Under the pieces are notes generated by a model that worked only from the letters and a program-made list of their open reading frames with translations, was not told the DNA's origin and did not search any database. Shown piece after piece: positions 26,698-35,686 of a stretch of 64,000 nt of DNA (positions are counted from its first letter, which is position 1; each line of letters starts with the position of its first letter). The DNA comes from Alteromonas sp047556435 (lineage in GTDB: Bacteria; Pseudomonadota; Gammaproteobacteria; Enterobacterales; Alteromonadaceae), in the NCBI RefSeq assembly GCF_047556435.1, contig NZ_CP180210.1:3410001-3474000 (forward strand), in the 5' to 3' direction. Made by a program: the position numbers and the translations under genes.

Positions 26698-27915
26698 ATG
26701 CAAGATCGCCAAACTAAAAACACATGGATTCGTAGCACTTTTGACAAAGCGAACCATAAACTCGTTGATGAAAAATACAATTCGCGGCTGTTAGCACTGC
26801 TTGATTTAGAAAACATTTCCCCTTGCTTCAGACAAATTGATAGTGTTACTGCATTGCTCAAAAAAGTAGCAATGTGTCGATATCAAGCAAAGTTACTACG
26901 AAAATACTGTACTGAGCCACAACGATATTTAACGCTTGATTGTGACAACATCACGCTAACGGTGAGGTGCTCTAAAAGGGATATCGATTCACTTCTAAAA
27001 CCTGTTGGAGCAAAGCAAAAGGTTCGCTTTCTTAAAGCGGGTACAGCGGCAAAACCAGCTGACTTCAGAGTACTTACAGCTTCAACTTACGATTTAAATG
27101 GTGGAGGTAATAGAAATTATGGTAAGCCGTACTACTCACACGGCTTTAGGCTTCAGTTCAATGATGATATTTACAAATCAGTATTCTTATATCTTGAAAC
27201 AAAAGCAAGGAAAGTGGATAAATATTCTCTGCGACTAAAGTTTAATCCAAACAAGCTGACAAAGGATGAAATCAAACAGGCACTATCGCATATTCAGGAT
27301 AGAATAGGCGGTAAGTATCGGTATAAGCAACTATTTGGAAAAGCAAAAGTTACTAGGATCGACTTCGGCGTTTTACTGCCTGGTATCTCGTCAGTGTTTG
27401 CTCATGTATTCAGAGACAACGCTAAAGCTATACATTCGGATTGCATTCCATTTGATCGACAACGAGTAGTAGAAACCACCTATCTCGGATGCAAAAAAAC
27501 TGCGAGTCACTGCATCGTATACGAAAAACTACTTAAGGAGAGCAAGTCTTATCCTGGTATCAGGAAGTTATTGGAACAGTTAGCTGTCACTACACGCATA
27601 GAATTTCGGCACCTTTCTAATAGAGAGGGATATAAGTCAAATCTCGTTGATTTGGCAGAGTTTCCATCGAGACTTAAGCAGGTCAGATTCATATCACCCA
27701 AGTATTTTTATCTTCTTAACGAAGAAACTTTGATAACGATGTCGACTGATAAAAGACAGCAGACTGTTAGAGAAATCCAAAAGCAGATCCGGCGGCAGCT
27801 CAAAAAGCATGGTAAATCGACTAAGGTTTATAAAATCGATTTAGATTGGCTAGAGAAAGAGCAAAAGTTACTTGCTAGCTCTCTTATCGATCTAATAAAA
27901 GAGCCGAAAAACTAA
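26698..27915 (+). CDS. Replication-initiation-like protein (Rep_trans type)
   Basis: A 405-aa basic protein. The order of motifs recalls Rep_trans/MobT-like rolling-circle initiators and phage replication proteins: KVTRIDFGVLL (a TRID strand), HCIVYEKLLKE (the usual xIYDK segment), and VTTRIEFRHLS (the RxE strand). A basic C-terminal helical tail (QKQIRRQLKKHGKS) follows. The start ATG has AAAGGTG upstream. The call rests on motif order, not on a clear catalytic Tyr. It suggests that the island, or part of it, can replicate after excision. Confidence 0.6.
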   Translation: MQDRQTKNTWIRSTFDKANHKLVDEKYNSRLLALLDLENISPCFRQIDSVTALLKKVAMCRYQAKLLRKYCTEPQRYLTLDCDNITLTVRCSKRDIDSLLKPVGAKQKVRFLKAGTAAKPADFRVLTASTYDLNGGGNRNYGKPYYSHGFRLQFNDDIYKSVFLYLETKARKVDKYSLRLKFNPNKLTKDEIKQALSHIQDRIGGKYRYKQLFGKAKVTRIDFGVLLPGISSVFAHVFRDNAKAIHSDCIPFDRQRVVETTYLGCKKTASHCIVYEKLLKESKSYPGIRKLLEQLAVTTRIEFRHLSNREGYKSNLVDLAEFPSRLKQVRFISPKYFYLLNEETLITMSTDKRQQTVREIQKQIRRQLKKHGKSTKVYKIDLDWLEKEQKLLASSLIDLIKEPKN

Positions 27916-27937
27916 CTTCTGTCGAGAGACGCGAATG

Positions 27938-28411
27938 CTATAAATTTTCCCGGACAAACTCCGCAACGCTAAGATGCCGTCCCTTGCTTTGGAAGTGCCC
28001 ATCTAAGGCATAGGCCATCTTTTCTAGCGGTGCGTTGTAATACCCAAATTTTTGAATCTCTCGGATGTAGCGCTCTATAAAAACTGGGGAAGTGAGTTCT
28101 CGCCATTGGAGCACGTGAACCAATTCGTGAAAGTGAAGCCAAATCTCGTTTGCAGCCTGTTCCTTTACATAGTAGGTATCGTTGTAGGTAATACCTTCAA
28201 CGTCCATATCGATGAAGTCTCCTATACCTGCTTCACGAAGTTCTGGAAAATCAGGCTTCGGAATTTTGTCGGTAACAACAAAAAACGCTGTATTGAGAAA
28301 TTCAGGCGCATAAAAACCTTTGAAAGATTCTTGAAAGACGGAGCAAGACTGACGCACTTCATAATGTGAAGAATTCACATGGTGTATCCATTCCTCGATC
28401 TCTTCGATCAT
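27938..28411 (-). CDS. Putative zinc metalloprotease-like protein
   Basis: A 157-aa protein with WLHFHELVHVLQW, a canonical HExxH zincin motif (about residue 94), and APLEKMAYALDGHF further on, where the Glu could be the third zinc ligand. No signal peptide or membrane helix. Small lone zincins of this kind occur as toxin-like or housekeeping domains; the substrate is unknown. It faces the Rep-like gene tail to tail, 22 bp apart. Confidence 0.6.
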   Translation of the reverse strand: MIEEIEEWIHHVNSSHYEVRQSCSVFQESFKGFYAPEFLNTAFFVVTDKIPKPDFPELREAGIGDFIDMDVEGITYNDTYYVKEQAANEIWLHFHELVHVLQWRELTSPVFIERYIREIQKFGYYNAPLEKMAYALDGHFQSKGRHLSVAEFVRENL

Positions 28412-28961
28412 TATTTATTCTTTCTGTAACAGCTTAATTCTACTATTTCATAGTAACACTCGAAACCTCAAAAACAACATGCTCTGCATTGATAGGCAAG
28501 GAGTCTTGAAAGGCAGGATTTCAGCTCAGACAGAATACACACATTCATTGATGTATTAGAAACGGAGTCTGCTAGCTCTCGGTAACCTCTCATTTTTAAG
28601 GCTGTTCAGAATGTGAAGCTGTCATTAGTAAATCATTCGTCCGGCTGGTTCGAACGTGAAGCGGACCTAGGCTCATCGTGATTTTAATAGCCGCTAAGAG
28701 GGAATAGCGGAAGTGAACAGCGCGTTCTGTTAAGGAGGGGAATTGCCCATAGCCGGCCTTCTCAACTTTTATTAAAGCCCATCAAATTATCTGAAATTAC
28801 TTTAATTAATGTGTTCTCGAATTACTGATAATTCTTAGCAACACTCAAATAAATCATTGGAAACCAGCCCATAATTAGGTGTAAGGTATTGTTATCAATA
28901 AACTATGTTGGGAATTTAGGGATGAGTATGGCTGCGTGTTACTATGAATTCTCTATAAAAA
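28412..28961. other. Gene-free stretch
   Basis: About 550 bp of AT-rich sequence with no ORF of note on either strand. A GTTATAC at 28962-28968, just beyond, could be the cassette-start half-site of the next gene. Nothing else recognised. Confidence 0.5.
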
Positions 28962-29028
28962 GTTATACGGCATTGTGCGAATGTGCGTTTCGAATCGCAC
29001 GGTCTTCGAATTATTTATGGAGAAAAAA

Positions 29029-31053
29029 TTGAAGAAAATTGACCTTCACATGCACACTGTGCCGACGATTAGTGATGCTCACTTTGATTTTTCGTTAGAG
29101 AAATTAGAAGAGTATGTTAAAACAGCCGAACTCGACGCTATAGCAATAACAAATCATGACGTATTCGATTTAGCACAATTTAGAGAAATAGATAAAGCGC
29201 TTGATTGTGTTGTGTTTCCAGGTATCGAAATAAATCTAGCTAAAGGTCATATTCTTCTCATCTCCGAAAATGAACATTTAGATGATTTTCAAATAAAAAC
29301 TCAGGCCGTAACTGAGAAAATCAAGGTAATCGGTGACTTTATTAGCGTAGATGAGTTGTTTCATATTTTTGGTGACCTCAATAAATACTTACTAATCCCC
29401 CATTATGAAAAAAAGCCATCTATCTCGCGACAGACAATTGACCAAATGGGCGAACTCATATCTGCTGGTGAAGTTGATAGCCCCAAAAAGTTTATTCGTT
29501 TGGCTAAAGATGACACAGAATTAACACCAGTTCTTTTTAGTGATGTAAGAATTCGTGAAGGAATGCGCAAGTTCCCACCCAGACAAACATATATCGACTG
29601 TGGAAATATTTCCCTTGGTTCATTGAAACATAGCTTGCGTGATAGAAATAAAGTGGCTCTATCTAGGTCAGAGGGAAATTCACTATTTCAGGTTTTTGAC
29701 GATGGTCAAAAACTATCCACCGGACTTAATATCGTTATAGGAGCACGATCTTCAGGGAAGACTGAAACGCTAACTCAGATAAGCAATGACTGCGATAATG
29801 TAAAATATATTCCACAATTTTCACTTGTCCAAAGAGATGACGTTAACTACGAAAAAGAATTCAATGACGATGTTGCTCGGAAGAAGAGTATATTCGCTGA
29901 TAAGCATCTGACTCCATTTAAGAATGTTCTCGATGATGTGTTAAATGTTGATATTAGAGTTAATCAACGAAAGGTAGAAGATTATCTATCAACACTTCTA
30001 AGGTCGGCAGAAGAGGCTGAGAAATTTGACGCATTCTCTAAAGTAGCGCTCTTTAATGAAACACAATTTGAAGTGGACCAAGATAAGGGGCTTGGAGATC
30101 TTATCGGTTCTGTTCGACAACTGATAGATAACATCGAATATAGAGAAATCATTGATAAACATATTGATGTAAATAACTTGAAAGCTTTGGCATTGGAGTT
30201 AATTGAGCTTCTGTGGTCAAAAGCCTATGAAAGAAAGAAGAGAAGTTTTGTAAATGACATCGTTAAAGATGTAAAAAGTAAGCTTCAATTAAGGACATCA
30301 GCGACACAAGTTAAAGATGTCGACCTATACAGGGTTATGATTGAGCACAGGAAGGTTTTAAAATTCAACCAAATTACACAGTTGCTGCAAACTGAGAAAG
30401 TAATATTTCAGGAAAATATTCAGGGATTTAAAGTGGTTTGCAAGCAACGAGCATTTAATGGTGCTGGCGAAATTTTGCGTGTAAGTGGACAAAGAGTTGG
30501 TTTCAGCGACGCCTATAAGGAATATGCATCACCTTATAAGTATCTCATTGCATTAAAGGAGAATGGAGCCTGGACTCCATCCGAGTTTTATAAGTACTTT
30601 GCATGCATTGAATATGAAATACTCAATAAAGATGGATTCAAGGTGTCAGGTGGTGAAAGGTCTGAATTTCGTCTTTTGCAGGAGATAAAAGATGCACAAA
30701 ACTTTGATTATCTGCTGATAGATGAACCAGAGTCGTCGTTTGATAACCTTTTCCTAAAAGGCGAAGCTAATCAGATGCTGAAAGAGATCTCTAAGACAAT
30801 GCCGGTAGTCGTTGTCACCCATAATAGTACAGTTGGAGCTTCAATCAGTGCAGATTATATAGTGTTCACATCAAAAGAGATTGAAGGTGACGAGATCGTA
30901 TATAGAAGGTATTCAGGGTATCCATCTGACAAAGAACTTTATTCAGTTGACGGAAAAACAATAAACAATTTTCAGGTTACCATGAACACACTGGAGGCTG
31001 GCGAAGAAGCTTATGTTGATAGAAGAGGCGGCTATGAAAGCATTAAAAATTGA
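29029..31053 (+). CDS. PHP phosphoesterase-ABC ATPase fusion (TrlF-like)
   Basis: About 674 aa. The N-terminal PHP phosphoesterase domain has KKIDLHMHTVPT, AITNHDVFD and FPGIEINLAKGHILL, matching PHP metal-binding motifs. The C-terminal ABC/SMC-type ATPase has Walker A GARSSGKTE (about 239), signature VSGGERSEF (about 539), Walker B LLIDEPESSFDNL (about 562) and a switch His in VVVTHNST. PHP-ATPase fusions of this type are annotated TrlF and occur in tRNA-associated and defence loci. TTG at 29029 is preferred: GGAG lies 7 bp upstream, within the codons after ATG 29017, which is the alternative start. It ends overlapping the next gene. Likely an ATP-gated hydrolase in phage defence (inference). 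Confidence 0.8.
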   Translation: MKKIDLHMHTVPTISDAHFDFSLEKLEEYVKTAELDAIAITNHDVFDLAQFREIDKALDCVVFPGIEINLAKGHILLISENEHLDDFQIKTQAVTEKIKVIGDFISVDELFHIFGDLNKYLLIPHYEKKPSISRQTIDQMGELISAGEVDSPKKFIRLAKDDTELTPVLFSDVRIREGMRKFPPRQTYIDCGNISLGSLKHSLRDRNKVALSRSEGNSLFQVFDDGQKLSTGLNIVIGARSSGKTETLTQISNDCDNVKYIPQFSLVQRDDVNYEKEFNDDVARKKSIFADKHLTPFKNVLDDVLNVDIRVNQRKVEDYLSTLLRSAEEAEKFDAFSKVALFNETQFEVDQDKGLGDLIGSVRQLIDNIEYREIIDKHIDVNNLKALALELIELLWSKAYERKKRSFVNDIVKDVKSKLQLRTSATQVKDVDLYRVMIEHRKVLKFNQITQLLQTEKVIFQENIQGFKVVCKQRAFNGAGEILRVSGQRVGFSDAYKEYASPYKYLIALKENGAWTPSEFYKYFACIEYEILNKDGFKVSGGERSEFRLLQEIKDAQNFDYLLIDEPESSFDNLFLKGEANQMLKEISKTMPVVVVTHNSTVGASISADYIVFTSKEIEGDEIVYRRYSGYPSDKELYSVDGKTINNFQVTMNTLEAGEEAYVDRRGGYESIKN

Positions 31054-31324
31054 AAACAGTCAGGGACACTTCCTGACAGAAGACGGTACGTATGAAACTG
31101 TAGATAAATTAGATAAAACAATTCTTCTGAAGTTAGTTAATGCGGCTCTAGAGGAGGACTTTCAAATCGATGAGTACAATGAAGACAACCTAAAGAATCA
31201 AGCTCATCAAATTATATATAAAAGTATCAGTGAAAAGCTTAATGATTTACACAATAGACGAAGCCAGTTTCGTGATGAGTCAGAGCGGCTGTATCTAGAT
31301 GAATACGAAAAGTATAAAGCTTGA
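31034..31324 (+). CDS. Small partner of PHP-ATPase, 96 aa
   Basis: Starts at ATG 31034, 20 bp inside the end of the PHP-ATPase gene, so translation is coupled. Opens MKALKIENSQGHF, then a DKTILLKLVNAALEEDFQID helix and a C-terminal charged helix (RRSQFRDESERLYLDEYEKY). No family recognised. Overlap with the ATPase gene implies it is a stoichiometric accessory or antitoxin-like regulator. Confidence 0.65.
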   Translation: MKALKIENSQGHFLTEDGTYETVDKLDKTILLKLVNAALEEDFQIDEYNEDNLKNQAHQIIYKSISEKLNDLHNRRSQFRDESERLYLDEYEKYKA

Positions 31325-31359
31325 TATCGGTGATATTGAAATCAGAGCCGTTTTAAATG

Positions 31360-31432
31360 CCATATAATAAGTTGCTGCACACGGAAAAATTACTCGCTAC
31401 GCTCCCATTTTTCGTTGAGCAAAGCGTTATCT
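31360..31432 (+). repeat. attC-like site before the HEPN gene
   Basis: An imperfect inverted repeat of about 70 bp. ATAATAAGTTGCT pairs loosely with AGCAAAGCGTTAT, and CGGAAAAAT pairs with ATTTTTCG, around a loop with TACTCGCTACGCTC, typical of integron attC loops. It ends in GTTATCT (31426-31432). The complement of that heptamer, AGATAAC, recurs right after the HEPN gene, as expected of one cassette. Confidence 0.6.
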
Positions 31433-31447
31433 TTAGAGGGAGCAATT

Positions 31448-31918
31448 GTGCGATACGATGAATTATCTGAAGAATTGAAAGGCGTTTCCTTTGAATTTTT
31501 CTATTGGTTCTCTCGATTCGAATTTGTTCTGAAAGAAAATGGATTCCTTAAGTCTGAGGCACCTGGAGCAAAAGCCGAACCTAGCTGGGAAAAGTTCCGA
31601 GAAAGATACAAAGAAGAGTATCAAGCTACAGCTGAAGCGAAGTCGTTAATAGGGCTACACCCAAAACGGCAGGTGGTCTCCGAGTATAAGCAATTGGTCT
31701 GGAAGCCAGTTGGTATTGAACACTGTAATAATGATTTGTGTCGTGTGATTGCAATGCTCTCAACTGTCAGAAACAATTTATTTCATGGTGGTAAGCACGG
31801 AGACTTAGAAGTAGATGATATAAATAGAAATATGTCACTTCTGTCCCTCGGTAAGCAGGTATTAGATCAGCTTGCTGAGCAGTTTAGCTATGAAGGTGAC
31901 TACAAAAGGTACTACTAA
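31448..31918 (+). CDS. HEPN-like protein in an integron-type cassette
   Basis: About 156 aa. The start GTG at 31448 has AGGGAG at ideal distance; the frame extends back to 31415, inside the attC-like site. An all-helical protein with TVRNNLFHGGKHGD near residue 115. The R-x4-H of that segment is the catalytic signature of HEPN RNases, and RNNLFHG is a common form of it. HEPN proteins act in toxin-antitoxin and abortive infection systems by cutting RNA. No obvious antitoxin follows; the gene is flanked by cassette half-sites. Confidence 0.7.
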   Translation: MRYDELSEELKGVSFEFFYWFSRFEFVLKENGFLKSEAPGAKAEPSWEKFRERYKEEYQATAEAKSLIGLHPKRQVVSEYKQLVWKPVGIEHCNNDLCRVIAMLSTVRNNLFHGGKHGDLEVDDINRNMSLLSLGKQVLDQLAEQFSYEGDYKRYY

Positions 31919-31920
31919 AG

Positions 31921-31985
31921 AGATAACAATGCAATCATGCACGAACTCCGTCGCCATACTGCGGCGTTGATGTCCGCTTTGACCA
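31921..31985 (+). repeat. Truncated attC-like site after the HEPN gene
   Basis: AGATAAC (31921-31927) is the exact complement of the GTTATCT that starts this cassette. Then comes AATGCA and a CCGTCGCC...GCGGCG small hairpin. The 3' half-site is not found; a transposon-end-like motif (32034-32074) begins shortly after, so the site seems cut off. Confidence 0.5.
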
Positions 31986-32033
31986 ATATCAGAAGTAAAA
32001 ATCACAACATTGAATTGGATTAGACACAACTCC

Positions 32034-32074
32034 ATCTGACACTTTTCATCACAGAGTTTGACTAAATCTGACAG
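32034..32074 (-). repeat. TGTCAGAT transposon-end-like repeat A
   Basis: On the minus strand the motif reads TGTCAGATTTAGTCAAACTC and about 32 bp later TGTCAGAT again. It matches the motif at 45173-45213 at roughly 30 of 41 positions. TGTCA-ended, internally repeated termini are typical of Tn7/Tn552/Mu-type transposons. If it is an end, the element's body lay to its left. Confidence 0.4.
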
Positions 32075-32079
32075 TCAGT

Positions 32080-33650
32080 TCTTTGCCAGTTGATACCGTT
32101 TAGAGCCTACAAGATGGGGGGCTGCTACGTACGTAATATGGTCTTTCAACCTGCTTGATCTGGATTAAGATGATTTAGGTTATGTGCTTATTGCATACGA
32201 ACATTGTACGTAAGTCACTAGATGATTACCGCTTTACTTTCGATGCAATGAGTCACTTTACTCATAACGAATACTCAGGGCATGCAACGAACGCCATCCA
32301 TATTACTTTCGACGAGTGAAGGATACATAACAAACTTCATATTCAGGAGGTTGTCATGACTCACTCGTTAGATAAGTTCTCAGCGTATATTGGCTTGGAC
32401 TGGGCATCGAAGAAGCACGATGTCTGCATTCAAAAAAACAATCCTGGTACTCGATTGTTTCAAGTAATTAAACACTCGCCAGAAGTCATCGATGACTGGC
32501 TTTGTTCGCTACACAATGAGGTGAAAGGCCCCATTGCCATTGCGGTTGAGCTCTCTAGTGGTCCCATTGTTTACGCACTGCAAAAGTATTCGTATGTCAC
32601 TGTATTTCCGATTCACGCTGCGACGCTAGCGCGATATCGGCACGCCATGTTCCCAAGCGGTGCCAAAGATGATCCATCAGATGCTGAACTAGCGCTTGAC
32701 CTTATGCTGAAATATCCAGAAAAGATACAACCGTTGAAACCAAGTAGTGATGCATCAAGAGCGCTCAATCTACTTGTCGAACAGCGCCGCATGTTGGTGG
32801 AAGACAAACGACGCGCAGTTAACCGGCTAATCAATGCGCTCAAGCAATATTATCCGCTGCCACTCTCCATGTTTTCGCATCGAGGAAGTGACTTGTTTTG
32901 CGATTTTCTGCTCACATGGCCGACATTCAAGCAGTTAAAACGGGCACGAGAGAAAACCATTAGAGCGTTTTTTAGCAAACGTGGCGGAAATTCGGTGAGT
33001 AATACCGATAAAAGAATCAAGGCCATAAATGATGCGATGGCGTTGACTGAAGATAGCAGTGTTATAGAGCCTTATAGCTTGTTGGTAGTCTCTCTTTGCA
33101 ATCAAGTAATCCTATTAAACAAGAGCATCAAGTCATTCGACATTAAGATTGACGAACTATTTAAGCAAATGCCGGATGCTGACATCTTCGCTTCATTGCC
33201 GGGCACTGGACCATGCTTGGCGCCTCGCTTACTCGCTGCTTTGGGTGAGGATAGAAGCCGATTCTCAAGCGCTCAAGAGATTCAGAACTATGCGGGCCTA
33301 TCTCCTGTGACAGAGCGAAGCGGAAATAAAGAGTGGATCCACTGGAGGTGGCAATGCTCAACATTTATCAGACAAACGTTTATTGAATGGTCCGCGAAAA
33401 GCGTACACCAATCCTATTGGGCTGGCCTGTATTACGAAAAACAACGAGCAAAAGGCAAAGCCCATCAAACAGCTGTTAGAGCATTAGCGTTTAAATGGGC
33501 TAGGATCGTGTTCAAGTGCTGGCAGACAAAAACGCCTTACAACGAAGCTCGATATTTAAAAGCATTAAGAGAGAGAAATTCATCTCTTTTAAGCACATAA
33601 AAAGGTTGTTGAAAGACTCAGGGCGTGAAGCGGTCGTTTAAGGCGCTGGC
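32080..33650 (+). mobile_element. IS110-family insertion element (boundaries approximate)
   Basis: Defined by an intact IS110-type transposase (32356-33600) and the non-coding DNA around it. IS110 elements usually lack clear terminal inverted repeats and target duplications, so the ends cannot be fixed by eye. The ~280 bp upstream of the gene is non-coding and is where IS110-type elements encode their bridge RNA. Confidence 0.6.
32356..33600 (+). CDS. IS110-family transposase
   Basis: A 414-aa DEDD transposase. The N-terminal RuvC-like domain shows YIGLDWASKKHDV (first Asp), AIAVELSSGP (Glu) and GAKDDPSDAELAL (Asp-Asp). The C-terminal Tnp domain shows IFASLPGTGPCLAPRLLAALG and the serine-containing YAGLSPVTERSG. 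AGGAGG precedes the ATG. Length and motifs fit an intact enzyme. IS110 transposases use a structured bridge RNA, encoded next to the gene, to pair target and donor DNA. Confidence 0.93.
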   Translation: MTHSLDKFSAYIGLDWASKKHDVCIQKNNPGTRLFQVIKHSPEVIDDWLCSLHNEVKGPIAIAVELSSGPIVYALQKYSYVTVFPIHAATLARYRHAMFPSGAKDDPSDAELALDLMLKYPEKIQPLKPSSDASRALNLLVEQRRMLVEDKRRAVNRLINALKQYYPLPLSMFSHRGSDLFCDFLLTWPTFKQLKRAREKTIRAFFSKRGGNSVSNTDKRIKAINDAMALTEDSSVIEPYSLLVVSLCNQVILLNKSIKSFDIKIDELFKQMPDADIFASLPGTGPCLAPRLLAALGEDRSRFSSAQEIQNYAGLSPVTERSGNKEWIHWRWQCSTFIRQTFIEWSAKSVHQSYWAGLYYEKQRAKGKAHQTAVRALAFKWARIVFKCWQTKTPYNEARYLKALRERNSSLLST

Positions 33651-33822
33651 ATAAGCATCGATTCGCATTATTTTTCATTCACCAGTTTTGCGAACGCCTA
33701 AGTGTATGACTTGGCAGCGTAAAGCTGTACTATGCCAATAGTGATCAATTTATACGCGAATTGTGGTTCGCATATAAGTAGGTTCGCATTATTTAAATGT
33801 TATGTGCCAAAGGAGTTGAAGC

Positions 33823-34245
33823 GTGAGTTATGACTTAATGGTGTTTGAACCGACAGCTGCACCAAAAGAAAGAGAAGACTTTATGCGATGGTATGGTCAG
33901 CAAACGGAATGGGCAGAAGATCATTCATATCAAGACCACGAAGTCGCAACTGAAAGGCTGCAAGCATGGTTCAAGGAAATGATTAAATCTTTCCCTCCAA
34001 TGAACGGGCCGCTTGCTTCAGAGGATGTCGAAGATCCCAAGATAACTGATCATTGTATAGGCAGACATGTTATCTATTCTGCATTTGAGTGGTCGGTAGC
34101 TGAGGAGGCTTATCCCAAAATGCGGGAGCTAGCAATAAAGCACTCTGTAGGTTTTTTCGACGTCAGTGCAGACAACGGAGAAATATTGTTCCCAAATGAT
34201 TCTACCAAATATTCAGAAACAAGGCCTTGGTGGAAGGTTTGGTAA
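33823..34245 (+). CDS. Hypothetical cassette-type protein, 140 aa
   Basis: GTG start with AGGAG 7 bp upstream. Opens MSYDLMVFEPTAAPKERE, then FMRWYGQQTEW and a C-terminal WWKVW. I recognise this as a family of small soluble proteins seen in Gammaproteobacteria but know of no function. The DNA before it ends in GTTATGT (33799-33805) and the DNA after begins GCACCTAA (34247-34254), a near complement of it, as expected for an integron cassette. Confidence 0.65.
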   Translation: MSYDLMVFEPTAAPKEREDFMRWYGQQTEWAEDHSYQDHEVATERLQAWFKEMIKSFPPMNGPLASEDVEDPKITDHCIGRHVIYSAFEWSVAEEAYPKMRELAIKHSVGFFDVSADNGEILFPNDSTKYSETRPWWKVW

Positions 34246-34246
34246 A

Positions 34247-34327
34247 GCACCTAAAAAAACGGTTAAAACACAATGCAGCTTGGCGATTATGGCATTGCGC
34301 TTTTGCCTTTTAGCTTAAAGTTAAGTG
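34247..34327 (+). repeat. attC-like site between 140-aa and GIY-YIG genes
   Basis: An 81-bp imperfect palindrome: CACCTAA at the left pairs with GTTAAGTG at the right, with an inner CAATGC/GCATTG stem. GTTAAGT fits the GTTRRRY core of attC sites. It separates two cassette-like genes. Confidence 0.5.
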
Positions 34328-34338
34328 AAGAAAGCCGA

Positions 34339-35394
34339 ATGGAATATTTAGCAGATTACAACGATGGTTATGTTTATATCCTTGAGGTAAAGGATATTGA
34401 CCTTCCCGTATGCAAAATCGGAATGACAACAAGAACTCCTTATCAAAGATGCGATGAAATTAACAACAGCTCTACTGGCGATTTCATTTGGTCGGTAGCC
34501 CATTACATTGCCGTCGATGACTGTAAAAAACTAGAGTCTCTTGTTCATTCAAAGTTAGCCCCTCTTCGTCAAAAAGGTCGTGAATTTTTTAATACGAATG
34601 CTGATGATGCATATACGGCACTACTATCTATATTTGAGAAGCAAACACAAATAAAGAAGATAAATATTGAAGAAATAGTACCGCAAAAAAATCAATTGAT
34701 AAGGAAATATAAATCAAGAAAGCGTAAGAACACTTTCAAACGCATTGATTCTGAATACATAGAACTACTTCAACTCTTTGCCTCATTGCTTAACGTCAAA
34801 GGCAGGCCTTTTGGTCAGCTAAATAAACCCAGTTTTGGTATGAGCGATGGAAGTGAGGGAGTGCAATGGAATCTGTCAGTCTCAACTGATACGGAGAGTA
34901 TCCGTCTCGGAGTAAATTTGGAAGGCATGAAGTATAGCGATTGGCCGATTTCAAAGTTTATTCTGTCAGAATTAGATAACCCGAAAATCGCTGAGATAAC
35001 TTCAAATTTAAAAAATCCGGGCAATATATTTATTTGCTTCTCAAGAGATGCCTGGCAAGTTACATCTAGGCCAGCAATTATTGAGAGACACCTTGGTGGT
35101 AAAGAATTTTCGTTAGCTGAAATGGATGCTCATCAATGGTCAAATACGCTAAAAGAAGCTTTGGGCTGCTTGAATAAAGAAAGCAATTATCACGGCCGAG
35201 CTAAACAAACTGTAACGCTAGAGAATAGACCAAGGAGTGGAGAGCAGGTGCGTGTTATGGAGGTCTCACCTCATTTGACAATATGGTCCCCCTTGAGTTT
35301 GAGTGGAAACATACGAGAGAATCTTGAAAATAAAATAGCGGAGTTGAAGCCTGTCTATGATTGGATCAAAGAAGCTAGTGCAAGTGAGTCGTGA
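34339..35394 (+). CDS. GIY-YIG (T5orf172-type) nuclease-like protein
   Basis: About 351 aa from ATG 34339; the frame is open to 34273 but that part lies in the attC-like site. The N-terminal domain shows GYVYILEVKDIDLPVCKIGMTTR, the GIY-YIG-like strands of T5orf172 nucleases, with RTPYQRCDEIN following. Residues about 130-351 are an unrecognised domain with FASLLNVKGRPFG and HLTIWSPLSLSG. It may be a DNA-cutting defence or homing enzyme. It is the third gene in the cassette-like run. Confidence 0.65.
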   Translation: MEYLADYNDGYVYILEVKDIDLPVCKIGMTTRTPYQRCDEINNSSTGDFIWSVAHYIAVDDCKKLESLVHSKLAPLRQKGREFFNTNADDAYTALLSIFEKQTQIKKINIEEIVPQKNQLIRKYKSRKRKNTFKRIDSEYIELLQLFASLLNVKGRPFGQLNKPSFGMSDGSEGVQWNLSVSTDTESIRLGVNLEGMKYSDWPISKFILSELDNPKIAEITSNLKNPGNIFICFSRDAWQVTSRPAIIERHLGGKEFSLAEMDAHQWSNTLKEALGCLNKESNYHGRAKQTVTLENRPRSGEQVRVMEVSPHLTIWSPLSLSGNIRENLENKIAELKPVYDWIKEASASES

Positions 35395-35416
35395 AATCAT
35401 TACCTACAATCGCTTT

Positions 35417-35475
35417 CACTTGGAAAAAATAAAGCTGCACCGCTTCGTTCTGCAACTTTATTTTCCTAGTGATAC
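35417..35475. terminator. Long hairpin after GIY-YIG gene (terminator or attC)
   Basis: AAAATAAAG (35426-35434) pairs with CTTTATTTT (35456-35464), with inner TGCA/TGCA and loop CCGCTTCGTTC. The flanking CACT/AGTG extends the stem. The T-run makes it a good bidirectional terminator. The loop and the offset bulges also recall an attC site; the leading CTTTCACTT complements the AAGTGAAG that starts this cassette. Confidence 0.6.
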
Positions 35476-35630
35476 GGTGTATTAAACGTCTGCTGTTTAT
35501 CAAAAACAGTTGATAAAATTTTGCTTACCAACGACTGTAAATTGCTCACGTTCTTCTGATTGAATACGCCTTGATTTTTAGTAGAATCATTCTGATGGTT
35601 TACATATGCAGTAAGGGATTGAGTTGGCTG

Positions 35631-35638
35631 AAAATTTG
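35631..35638 (+). repeat. 8-bp target duplication, left (AAAATTTG)
   Basis: AAAATTTG here and at 39480-39487 flank the ISL3-ended transposon, the 8-bp duplication expected of ISL3-family transposition. Confidence 0.85.
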
Positions 35639-35686
35639 GGGTATCCGGATTAAGTGGTTGATGATCCCCTCTGATCCACCAAAACC

